Assembly: GCF_000330885.1 (NCBI RefSeq)
Contig: NC_020059.1
Span: forward strand, 1,973,001-2,037,000
DNA length: 64,000 nucleotides
Source: Rhizobium tropici CIAT 899
GTDB taxonomy: Bacteria; Pseudomonadota; Alphaproteobacteria; Rhizobiales; Rhizobiaceae
Direction: 5' to 3'
Shown: in pieces, positions 40,262 to 48,100 of the stretch
Numbering within the stretch: position 1 is the stretch's first letter
Layout: each line of letters begins with the position of its first letter
Program-made: the position numbers and the translations under genes
Notes under the pieces: model-generated
What the model was told of the DNA's origin: nothing
The model's input: the letters and a program-made list of their open reading frames with translations, nothing else
Databases searched by the model: none

Positions 40262-40813
40262 ATGTTTTCGCGTCGATTTCTTCTTGTAAGCAGCCTTGCA
40301 GCCGCAGCCATCTCCACCGGCGCCTGGGTGCAGTCGGCCGACGCGGCGCCCCGCGACAAGGCCTTCTTCCAGTCAATCTCCGGTACCTGGAGCGGCCCCG
40401 GCGAAATCGTCGCCGGCAAGTACAAGGGCACCAAGTTCACCTGCAATCTCACGGGCAAGCCATCCGACGGCGGCAGCGCCGGCGTCAAGCTCGACGGCAC
40501 CTGCCGCGTCGGCGTATTCCAGCAACCGATGTCGGCCGAGATCACACAGAATGGCAGTTCCTACAGTGGAAAGTTCCTGGATGGCGCAGCCGGCAAGGGT
40601 CTCGACGTGACCTCAGGCGCGGTCAACGATAACACCGTCGTTCTCGGATTGATCCGCCAGAAGCTCAACGGCGCTATGATCGCCCGCGTTGCGGACAACA
40701 AGTCGATGAATGTCACAATCTCGGTGAAGGTCGGCGATCAGATGGTCCCGGTTATCGGCGTCACGCTGAAGCGCGCCGACGTCGACCAGATGGCGGTCGG
40801 GTCGATCCAATAG
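40262..40813 (+). CDS. Exported protein of unknown function
   Basis: 183 codons from the ATG at 40262; an ATG two codons earlier would sit directly on the AGGGA Shine-Dalgarno and is rejected. The N-terminus MFSRRFLLVSSLAAAAIS...ADA is a signal peptide with an Arg pair that weakly resembles a Tat signal. The mature protein is small, Gly/Ser-rich and beta-like (GTWSGPGEIVAGKYKGTKF), with two Cys (FTCNLTG, GTCRVG). This looks like a lipocalin-like or DUF-type periplasmic protein conserved in rhizobia, but I cannot name the family. Confidence 0.8.
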   Translation: MFSRRFLLVSSLAAAAISTGAWVQSADAAPRDKAFFQSISGTWSGPGEIVAGKYKGTKFTCNLTGKPSDGGSAGVKLDGTCRVGVFQQPMSAEITQNGSSYSGKFLDGAAGKGLDVTSGAVNDNTVVLGLIRQKLNGAMIARVADNKSMNVTISVKVGDQMVPVIGVTLKRADVDQMAVGSIQ

Positions 40814-40831
40814 CATTGAACGAGAATTCAT

Positions 40832-40868
40832 AAAGACAAAGGCCGGCAATTTGCCGGCCTTTGTCTTT
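40832..40868. terminator. Strong bidirectional terminator (exported protein gene / folK)
   Basis: An almost perfect 37-bp palindrome: 18-bp arms AAAGACAAAGGCCGGCAA and TTGCCGGCCTTTGTCTTT around one T. It ends in T-runs on both strands and lies between convergent genes. Confidence 0.9.
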
Positions 40869-40887
40869 ATATATCATGGGGCCTAGT

Positions 40888-41388
40888 TCAGGCTGTCCGC
40901 CACCAATCACGGCTTTCGTCCGCAACCTCGATACCTTCGATATCAACATCCTGCAGCCAGTCGGTGATCGTGCGGCCCTTCACCGTGAGATCGGCGGCAA
41001 AATCAGCAAGCGGCATCAGCACGAAACCACGCTCGACCATTCGCGGATGTGGAATGGTGAGCAACGGCTCGGCCTTTTCCAAACCTCCATAGGTCAGCAC
41101 GTCGATATCGATCGTGCGTGGCCCCCAGCGCTCGATCCGCACCCGCTTCATCTGCCGCTCTATGTCGAGGCAGACGTCAAGCAGGGCTTCCGGCGAAAGT
41201 GTCGTATCGACGGCAGCACAGGAATTGTAGAAAAAAGATTGGTCCGTCTTGCCCCAGGGCGGCGTGCGGTAAAGCCGCGACACCGAAACCACCCGGCAAT
41301 CGGCACGCGCGTCCAACGTACGCAGGGCGAGCGCCATGGCGTGGACCGGGTTATCCAGATTGCCGCCCAAACCGAGCGTCGTCCGCAC
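40888..41388 (-). CDS. folK: 2-amino-4-hydroxy-6-hydroxymethyldihydropteridine pyrophosphokinase
   Basis: 166 codons from a GTG at 41388 (VRTTLGLGGNLDNP), with GAGGG 7 nt upstream. A TTG at 41415 would overlap folB by 17 bp and is the alternative. Family signatures are LGGNLDNPVHAM, TPPWGKTDQSFFYN and the RWGPRTIDIDVL motif with the Mg2+-binding Asp pair. It transfers pyrophosphate from ATP to the pterin before dihydropteroate synthesis. It is the last gene of folP-folB-folK, which encode consecutive steps. Confidence 0.95.
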   Translation of the reverse strand: MRTTLGLGGNLDNPVHAMALALRTLDARADCRVVSVSRLYRTPPWGKTDQSFFYNSCAAVDTTLSPEALLDVCLDIERQMKRVRIERWGPRTIDIDVLTYGGLEKAEPLLTIPHPRMVERGFVLMPLADFAADLTVKGRTITDWLQDVDIEGIEVADESRDWWRTA

Positions 41389-41398
41389 GGCTGCACCC

Positions 41399-41770
41399 TC
41401 AGGCAAAATGCTCAATGCTCACCTGTACATAATCGAGAACGCCCGGAACCGGGGCATTGGGCTTGCGTACCGTGATTTTGGCCCGGCGGATACTCGGAAA
41501 ACGACGGCATAGCTCCTTCGCCACATCGAGCGCCAGCGCCTCGATCAGATAACGCCGGCGACCTGTCACGATTTCCTCGATGACGCTGAAGGCGACGCCG
41601 TAATTGACGGTGTCGTCGATCGAATCGCGCTCCAGCGCATCGCCGGCTTCGACATCGAGTTCGGCATCGACGAAGAAGCGCTGGCCGAGGAATTCCTCCT
41701 CGTCATGGACGCCGTGCCGGGCAAAGAAGGCGCAATTCTGCAAAGTAATGGTGTATGTAACAGCGTTCAT
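41399..41770 (-). CDS. folB: Dihydroneopterin aldolase
   Basis: 123 codons from the ATG at 41770 (MNAVTYTITLQNCAFF), with GGAG 8 nt upstream. Typical length and signatures: FARHGVHDEEEFLGQRFFVDAEL (split by eye), YGVAFSVIEEIV, RYLIEALALDVA and a C-terminal KPNAPVPGVLDYVQVSIEH, including the catalytic Lys and Glu. It cleaves dihydroneopterin to 6-hydroxymethyl-dihydropterin, the FolK substrate, in folate synthesis. It lies between folP (61-bp gap) and folK (10-bp gap). Confidence 0.96.
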   Translation of the reverse strand: MNAVTYTITLQNCAFFARHGVHDEEEFLGQRFFVDAELDVEAGDALERDSIDDTVNYGVAFSVIEEIVTGRRRYLIEALALDVAKELCRRFPSIRRAKITVRKPNAPVPGVLDYVQVSIEHFA

Positions 41771-41831
41771 GGCGTATCTCCGTTTCGAACAGGCGCGATC
41801 GCGTCCGAAAGCCGCTCCCTGGATCCGAGCA

Positions 41832-42689
41832 TCATATTTTAAGTCTCGCCCGCGTCGCGAGAATAGCATCCGCAATGGCCAACGCGTCCCTATTGATTGC
41901 GACATTGTGTACGCGGAATATCGCAGCTCCCTGCAATCGCAGGATCGCGCTGGTTGCAGCGGTGCCGACATCGCGATCAGCGGCTTCGCGACCCGTTATC
42001 GTGCCGACGAACCGCTTTCGCGAAGTGCCGACCAATAGCGGCAGGTCGAAGCGCAGCAGAGCGTTGAAACGCGCCATGAGCTCCAGATTTTCCTCGGCAT
42101 TTTCCTTGGCGAAACCGAAACCAGGATCGAGCACGATCGTCCGCCTGTCCACGCCTGCGGCGGCTGCGATCTCCAGCGAGCGATTGAGAAAGAAAAGCTG
42201 GTCATCGATGACATCAGGCAGCTTCTGCCGGTTGCGGCCCGTGTGCATGATGCAGAGACCGGCGCCCGTTTGTGCAGCCACAGCGGCGATGTCAGGCTCG
42301 CGCTGCAGGCCGAAGACATCATTGACGATATGGGCACCCGCTCCGATCGCCAGCCGCGCCGTATCGGCGCGATAGGTATCGACCGAAATCAGGGCATCGG
42401 TCCTCCCGCGCAGGGCTTCGATAACAGGCAGTACCCGTCCCTGCTCCTCGGTAGCATTGACGGCGACAGCACCTGGCTTGGTCGATTCGCCACCGATATC
42501 GATGATGGCGGCCCCCTCCTCGACGCAATCAAGCGCATGGGCAACGGCCGCATCGACGGCCTCATAATGACCGCCGTCGGAAAAGGAATCCGGCGTTACA
42601 TTGACGATAGCCATGATGACGCTCTGCCCGCCGACATCGATGCTGCGGCCATGCGCGACATGCCAGCTTTGGCTGTGAAGCTCCGTCAC
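41832..42689 (-). CDS. folP: Dihydropteroate synthase
   Basis: 285 codons from a GTG at 42689 (VTELHSQSWHVAHG), giving the usual family length (E. coli 282). The ATG much further upstream would add 66 residues that look non-coding. Signatures: MAIVNVTPDSFSDGG, IIDIGGESTKPGA, INDVFG-type HIVNDVFGL, DPGFGFAKENAENLELM-like region and GTSRKRFVGTI. Joins p-aminobenzoate to the pterin pyrophosphate; it is the target of sulfonamides. First gene of the fol cluster. Confidence 0.96.
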   Translation of the reverse strand: MTELHSQSWHVAHGRSIDVGGQSVIMAIVNVTPDSFSDGGHYEAVDAAVAHALDCVEEGAAIIDIGGESTKPGAVAVNATEEQGRVLPVIEALRGRTDALISVDTYRADTARLAIGAGAHIVNDVFGLQREPDIAAVAAQTGAGLCIMHTGRNRQKLPDVIDDQLFFLNRSLEIAAAAGVDRRTIVLDPGFGFAKENAEENLELMARFNALLRFDLPLLVGTSRKRFVGTITGREAADRDVGTAATSAILRLQGAAIFRVHNVAINRDALAIADAILATRARLKI

Positions 42690-42777
42690 GAACTGTCCAT
42701 CCCATTGAAAAAGAAAAAACCTTGCGCTTGATATTGCGCTCACAGTGGCTATGCCGCAAGGTTTACAGAAGTTCAAC

Positions 42778-43416
42778 ATGGTAGCGACACGAATGCCGCT
42801 TGCGTCCCATAAGTTCAGTCTTTCGTGTGCATTGCTGCTCGCGGTCTGCATACCCGGTGTGGCCGGTGCGGAAGTTATCGCCCGCAAGTCAATTTCCTAT
42901 TTCGACATCAAGGGAAGCACCGCCGACGAGCTCGATGCAGCCTTGAATCAGCGCGGGCCATTGGCGATAGGCTCAAGCAGCCACCATCCCGGCGCAACGA
43001 AGATCCGCTTCGGTGGTAGTGCGACCTACAGCGAATCAAACGGCCGCTGCCATATCTCCAGCGTCAAGGTAACGGTCAATACGGAAATCATCCTGCCGCG
43101 CTGGCGAGACCGGCGGGGCGCCAGCAAGCAGCTTTCCGTGATCTGGGATACCTTGGCCGGCGATATTCGGCGCCACGAAGATCGGCATGTCGAAATCGCC
43201 CGCCAGCATGCGCGGCAAATGGAAAAGCAGATCCTGGCTCTGCCATCCGCCAGCAATTGCGATACGCTGCAGGAACGGGCAAACGCGGTGACATCGCGCG
43301 AAACCGAACGGCACGACGCCGATCAGGCGCGCTTCGACCGCATAGAAGCGCTCAATTTTTCGAGCCGCATGCAGAGGCTGCTCTACTATCGCAGCCGACA
43401 AGGCAATTCGCAGTAG
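42778..43416 (+). CDS. DUF922-family exported putative zinc protease
   Basis: 212 codons from the ATG at 42778; starts at 42745 (GTG), 42751 and 42793 are possible. A signal peptide (MPLASHKFSLSCALLLAVCIPGVAGA) is followed by the strand VIARKSISYFDIKGSTADEL, and the metal-binding motif H-E-D-R-H occurs in DIRRHEDRHVEIAR, as expected for DUF922 (HExxH). One Cys pair (GRCHIS, SNCDTL) may form a disulfide. It is probably periplasmic; the substrate is unknown. It is divergent from folP, sharing an 88-bp promoter region. Confidence 0.82.
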   Translation: MVATRMPLASHKFSLSCALLLAVCIPGVAGAEVIARKSISYFDIKGSTADELDAALNQRGPLAIGSSSHHPGATKIRFGGSATYSESNGRCHISSVKVTVNTEIILPRWRDRRGASKQLSVIWDTLAGDIRRHEDRHVEIARQHARQMEKQILALPSASNCDTLQERANAVTSRETERHDADQARFDRIEALNFSSRMQRLLYYRSRQGNSQ

Positions 43417-43689
43417 TCCGAAGAGCTGCTCTCAGCGCAAAAAGCGATCGAGTGACGACGGCTGTGGGAAATAGGTCACTATATCCTGTGAATCGTGCGA
43501 TCTCGCTGCTCTTTGAACTTTACGAAAATCTGAAATAGGTTTTTCCTATCAATTACAGAGACAAACGCACTGGTTGATTCGAAAAAGGCCGGGCGATTGC
43601 CTCATAAGGATCGATTTCGAGTGCCTGCGTCGGCGGGTCTATTCGCTCTTCGGCGCAGTCGGGGTTTGTTTTTCAAAGCATGCGCTAAG

Positions 43690-43793
43690 TGTTCTCCTGG
43701 CGCGTCCTGAAGCCGCAGGTGTTTCCTCCCTTGCCTGTGGTGATGCGCCCGCCTTGCCTCGCTCGCTGAACCAGCTGAGCGGGGCATCTTTTT
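43690..43793 (+). ncRNA. Candidate small RNA with CU-rich loop and own terminator
   Basis: The strand shows nested structure. GGCGCGTC (43699-43706) pairs with GATGCGCC (43742-43749; one G-T). It encloses a small hairpin CCTG-AAGCCG-CAGG and an unpaired TTTCCTCCCTTGCC that could bind ribosome-binding sites. Next comes a terminator hairpin, TGCCTCGCTC (43755-43764) with GAGCGGGGCA (43777-43786; one G-T), then TCTTTTT. No gene on this strand ends nearby: the DUF922 stop is 270 bp upstream. The 5' end and promoter are not identified. The rest of 43417-43689 shows no gene. Confidence 0.45.
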
Positions 43794-43856
43794 GCGTGAT
43801 GAGCGTCTACAGGAGATCTGGCCGAGGAATCGCGCAAGGCGCGTTGGAGCGCTGCC

Positions 43857-44177
43857 TCAGGCCTGGCGCTCCGGCACATGCACCACAAGCCCGTCAAGCG
43901 CGCTCTTCATCTTGATCTGACACGAAAGCCGCGAGTTCGGGCGGACGTCGAATGCAAAATCGAGCATGTCTTCTTCCATGGCTTCCGGGCCGCCGACCTT
44001 TTCGGTCCATTCCTCATCGACATAGACATGACAGGTGGCACAGGCACAGGCGCCGCCGCATTCCGCTTCAATACCCGGAACGGAGTTGCGCACTGCATTT
44101 TCCATCACGGTGGAGCCCTCGTCGACATTGAGGTCAAAGCGCGTGCCGTCGAAGGCGACGATGGTCAATTTGGTCAT
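43857..44177 (-). CDS. 2Fe-2S ferredoxin, adrenodoxin type
   Basis: 106 codons. The [2Fe-2S] ligands are in the C-x5-C-x2-C arrangement [13 protein letters not shown], plus a fourth Cys in SRLSCQIKM, as in vertebrate-type (adrenodoxin/putidaredoxin) ferredoxins. The acidic stretch [12 protein letters not shown] is where partner reductases bind in this class. It serves as a one-electron donor, for example to monooxygenases or to Fe-S assembly; the partner cannot be inferred from neighbours. The Shine-Dalgarno is weak (GGAATTC). Confidence 0.95.
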   Translation of the reverse strand: MTKLTIVAFDGTRFDLNVDEGSTVMENAVRNSVPGIEAECGGACACATCHVYVDEEWTEKVGGPEAMEEDMLDFAFDVRPNSRLSCQIKMKSALDGLVVHVPERQA

Positions 44178-44325
44178 GTGGGTGAATTCCGAATTGCTTG
44201 AATGAAGGACGATCGGAATTTTACTTCCAACAATTCGCTGGAGCAGTCAACATTTGCGCCGCCGAAACGGATTATCCCGTCTGGCGGCGCAAAAATGCAT
44301 GAGATTTGCCGTTCGAACGTTCGGC

Positions 44326-44694
44326 CTAGCGCGAGAGCTTCAAAATGAAGTTCTCGGCCTCGATAACGCTGGCTGTAACCACCGCCATACGAGCGGCGTC
44401 ACCGACGTTGCTTTCGAGCGCTCCGGCAGCATCCGCCACGCGAAAGGCGCCAATGGAGCTGGCAGCCCCCTTCAGCTTATGCGATGCAGCTTCCATGCGT
44501 TTCAAATCGCCGCTGCCAATCTCCTGCAGGCAGGAACGAGCCTGCCTTGCGAACATCTGCAGCACCTCGACTTCCAGTGCCTTGTCACCCATCGTCTGCT
44601 TTCCGAGATGGACAAGATCGATCGCCCGCTCCCGCGACGGAGCCGCGCCCCGCGAATTATCAGGAGATTCAAATGCGATGTTCAAAGCTGCCAT
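44326..44694 (-). CDS. Stand-alone HPt (histidine phosphotransfer) protein
   Basis: 122 codons. The HPt motif with the phospho-accepting His is ASHKLKGAASSIGA (His about 72), preceded by helix LEVLQMF-like LEVEVLQMFARQARSC and followed by a C-terminal helix. The N-terminal 25 residues are disordered in character. It relays phosphate between a hybrid kinase and a response regulator; candidates are unknown, though CckA is encoded 11 kb away and normally uses ChpT rather than HPt. GGGAG precedes the ATG. It is divergent from the polar growth gene, with CtrA-type boxes between them. Confidence 0.88.
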   Translation of the reverse strand: MAALNIAFESPDNSRGAAPSRERAIDLVHLGKQTMGDKALEVEVLQMFARQARSCLQEIGSGDLKRMEAASHKLKGAASSIGAFRVADAAGALESNVGDAARMAVVTASVIEAENFILKLSR

Positions 44695-45185
44695 GTGCCA
44701 ATGCTCCCGTCATTTATCTATGACTGTTTTATAGACCTGCCGCATAGTTGCGGCCCGGACATGGCCATCGAGTTAAATTTTGGCACATTGAGGGCTGAAA
44801 ACTCGGGACATGGTTAACGTGCGTTAAACATGCTCAAAATCTTGGGTTTTCATCGCATTGAACAGCCAAACAGGGTTAATGGCCCCTTAATGATCCACTG
44901 GCTTTAAGGTGGAATTAATTGTCATGACTGGGGGAATGTGTCACTACGATACTGGTAAATTGGGTGGATGGCACATGCCTTTGCCCCGGAAGTGGATGAT
45001 GGTAATGTTTTCATAACATCCGTTTGAAAAACCAGTTATCCACTCTGAATGTAATGGGAAATCCAAGCTCGGTGTTGATCGAAGGCGGAAGACCTACGGG
45101 AGGCAAGGTTCGTCTTTTCCGGACGCGGCGGAATTACCGGAAAAGGCACGGCAAGCCCGAGTGAGTTGTAACGAGGCGTAACCGC
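44695..45185. other. 491-bp divergent promoter region, HPt gene / growth pole ring gene
   Basis: No gene seen. The region is clearly AT-richer than its surroundings between 44750 and 45050 and is rich in TTAA. It contains two TTAA-N7-TTAA boxes (listed separately) and a further TTAA-N6-TTAA at 44814-44827. The 3' 130 bp lead to the GAGG Shine-Dalgarno before the start at 45186. Confidence 0.6.
44876..44918. promoter_or_regulatory. Two CtrA-type boxes (TTAA-N7-TTAA)
   Basis: TTAA-TGGCCCC-TTAA at 44876-44890 and TTAA-GGTGGAA-TTAA at 44904-44918, centre to centre 28 bp. The spacing of exactly seven matches the full CtrA recognition site of Alphaproteobacteria. They lie about 270-300 bp before the polar growth gene and about 180-220 bp before the divergent HPt gene. 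Confidence 0.5.
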
Positions 45186-48100
45186 ATGGCGAACAAAAAG
45201 TACATCGAGTCGGTCGAGGACAAGGCCTTTCAGGCATTGGACGAAGCTTTGCAGATCGATTTCAGTGACGAGAGCTTGGAGTCTCGCAGCGGAACTACGC
45301 CCGATATCCCGGAGCAAAATGTGTCTGAGCCGCCGAAACAGCCGATAAAGCAGACCAGGGATGATGCCGCCCGCAAGAACGGCGGAGCGCGCAGCACCGC
45401 AGCCCCTGCCACTTCGCCCCGCCCTGCCGAGGCGCCGAAGAATCCGAACCTCGCTGCCGCCAATGACGGCAACAGGGCAAGTTCCGCAAGCATATTGAGA
45501 GCGCTCGACGGAGCCTCGCAGAGCCGTGCGGTGCGAAACGCCACGATCTTCTCGCTGCTCTGGATCATCGGCGGCGCAGGCCTCGCGTTCATGCTCTATG
45601 GCACCCAGATCCGGAACATTCATTCCATCGCGGATCTTGCCGCCCTTCCGGGCGTCATCGCCTGCATCGTCGGCATTATCGTTCCGGTGCTGCTCTTCTA
45701 TGCTTTCGGCACGATGATCTCGCGTGCGCACGACATGCGCAATGCAGCGCGCTCCATGGCAGAGGTCGCGCTACGTCTCGTCGAGCCGGAAACCATCGCT
45801 TCCGAGCGCATCATGACGGTCGGTCAGGCCGTTCGCCGTGAAGTCTCGGCGATGAACGAAGGCATCGAGCGCACCATTGCACGCGCGACGGAACTCGAAA
45901 CCCTCGTCCATTCCGAGGTCAATGCACTGGAGCGCAGCTACGCAGACAACGAATTGCGCGTCCGCGGCTTGGTCCACGAACTCGGCGCAGAACGTGACGC
46001 CATCGTCAATCACGCCGAGCGTATCCGCTCCTCGATCTCAGGCGTGCACGATCAGATCAAGGAAGACCTGTCGCTGGCGACCGAAGAAATCGCCGTGCGC
46101 CTCTCTACCTCTGGCGAAGCTTTCGCATCGATGATCGATACGCGAGCAGCCGCCCTGATGGAGAAGTCGGATTCCGCGGTCCAGGCCCTCGGCACCCTGC
46201 TTTCCGCCAAGACCGACAGCCTGCTGCAGAACCTCAACGCCTCGGGCCTCGCGCTCAGCCATGAATTCGATACCCGCCTGGAATCTCTGTCGTCGACTCT
46301 TGCCGACCGCGGCAAGGACCTGCTTGGCCAGTTCGAAACGCGCGCCTCGACGCTCGATGCAAACACCGAAAAACTGAATTCCGCATTGAACGAACGTGCA
46401 CGCCAGCTCAATGAAACGCTGGTTGCCCGCACGAAGGAGATCAGCGAAAGCCTCAGCGGCGGCGAGCGGTCCATCACGAGCACGCTGGACAATGTTCTGT
46501 CCCGCCTCAACACGGCACTCGACGAAAAAGGCGCGAGCTTCCGTCAAAGCCTGCAGTCGACAGCCGATGACACCATCATGGATCTCGACCTGCGCTCTGG
46601 CTTCTTCGAAGAACGCTTCCAGTCGACGATCGCGCAGCTTTCGACGACCTTCGATGACCGCGTGTCGGAGTTCACCTCCGCCTTCGACAAGCGCGCCGGC
46701 TCCCTGGACACCAAGCTCTCGGAAAGCCTTACCCGCATCAATCAGTCGCTCGGCAGCAATTCGGACGCGCTGGAGGGCATCCTGACCTCCAGCATCGAGC
46801 GCCTGGGTTCGCATCTTACCGACCAGTCCTTCGCTCTCGCAACGACGCTGGCAACGGGCCAGGAAGTATTGGAAAGCGCGATCGGCTCCAAGGCGAACGA
46901 GATCACCTCGGCGCTGCAGAACGCCACGACAGGCATTTCTTCCGCCCTGACCTCGGGCACGAGCGAACTCAACACCACGCTCGCCTCGCATGCCGGTGCC
47001 TTCACATCCGCCGTGCAGGGTATCACGCGCGATGTCTCCGCCGCGCTGCAAAGCGGCACGGAAGAACTCACCTCGGCCTTCACCGGCCGTGCCAACGACA
47101 TCAACAACACCCTCTCTGCTCGCACCAACGAGATCACGCAGGCTTTGAGCTCTGCCCATGAACGGGTCGATGCCGTCATGGCGGCCCGTAGCAACGCCTT
47201 GTTCGGCGCGCTGGCCGATAACCAGTCCCGTTTCGAGCAGACGCTTGCCGAGCGTTCGGAAGCAATTGCCAGCGCCGTCAGCGGCTCTCACGAACATCTG
47301 ACCGCCGCCCTGGATGAGCGTACCTCGATGCTGACCATTTCGCTGGCCGAAAGCCAGCTGCGCCTCGAAAACACGCTTGCGAGCCGTACCGACGCGATCA
47401 CTGGCGTCTTGGCCGATACCCACAGCAAGCTGGCTGACACGCTCGACGACAAGACGATGGCACTTGCTATCGCGCTTTCCGAAAGCCAATCCCGCCTGGA
47501 AGACACGGTTTCCGGCCATGCGGAACACGTTGCCGGCACGCTGGACGCCAAGACGACGGAACTTGCGCGCGCGCTGGCCGAGGGGCAGGCTCGTCTCGAA
47601 AGCACGGTCTCGGGTCACGCCGAAAGCGTCACCAATGCCCTCGACGACAGGACGATGGCGCTCGCCATCGCACTTTCCGAGAACCAGGCTCGGCTGGAGG
47701 AAACCGTCTCCGGTCACGCAGACCGTGTCGCTGACACGTTCGAAGGCAAGGCCAGCGCCCTCGCCGCCGCGCTGACCTCCGGACAGACTCGTCTTGAAGA
47801 AACTCTCGCGAACCGCGCCGAGGCCATCATCAAGGCATTTGCAGGCAATCATAATGCCTTGGCCGAAGCACTGGACGACAGAGCTATGGCGCTCGCCATC
47901 GCATTGTCGGAAGCCCAGGCCCGCCTCGAAGATACCGTCTCCGGCCATGCCGATCGCGTTGCCGACACGCTCGACGGCAAGACACGGGCGCTTTCCGATG
48001 CGCTGACCTCCGGCCAGTCACGTCTCGAAGCGACGCTTGCCAATCGCGCCGAGGCGATCACGAATGCATTCACCAGCAACCACAATGCGCTGGCCGATGC

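Noticed and set aside
43574..43915. 113-codon + strand frame over the candidate sRNA
   Set aside because: No Shine-Dalgarno, Cys/Ser/Arg-rich composition, and it runs through the terminator hairpin into the antisense of the ferredoxin gene.
44814..44827. A third CtrA-like box, TTAA-CGTGCG-TTAA
   Set aside because: The spacer is 6 bp, not 7, so it is not counted as a full site.
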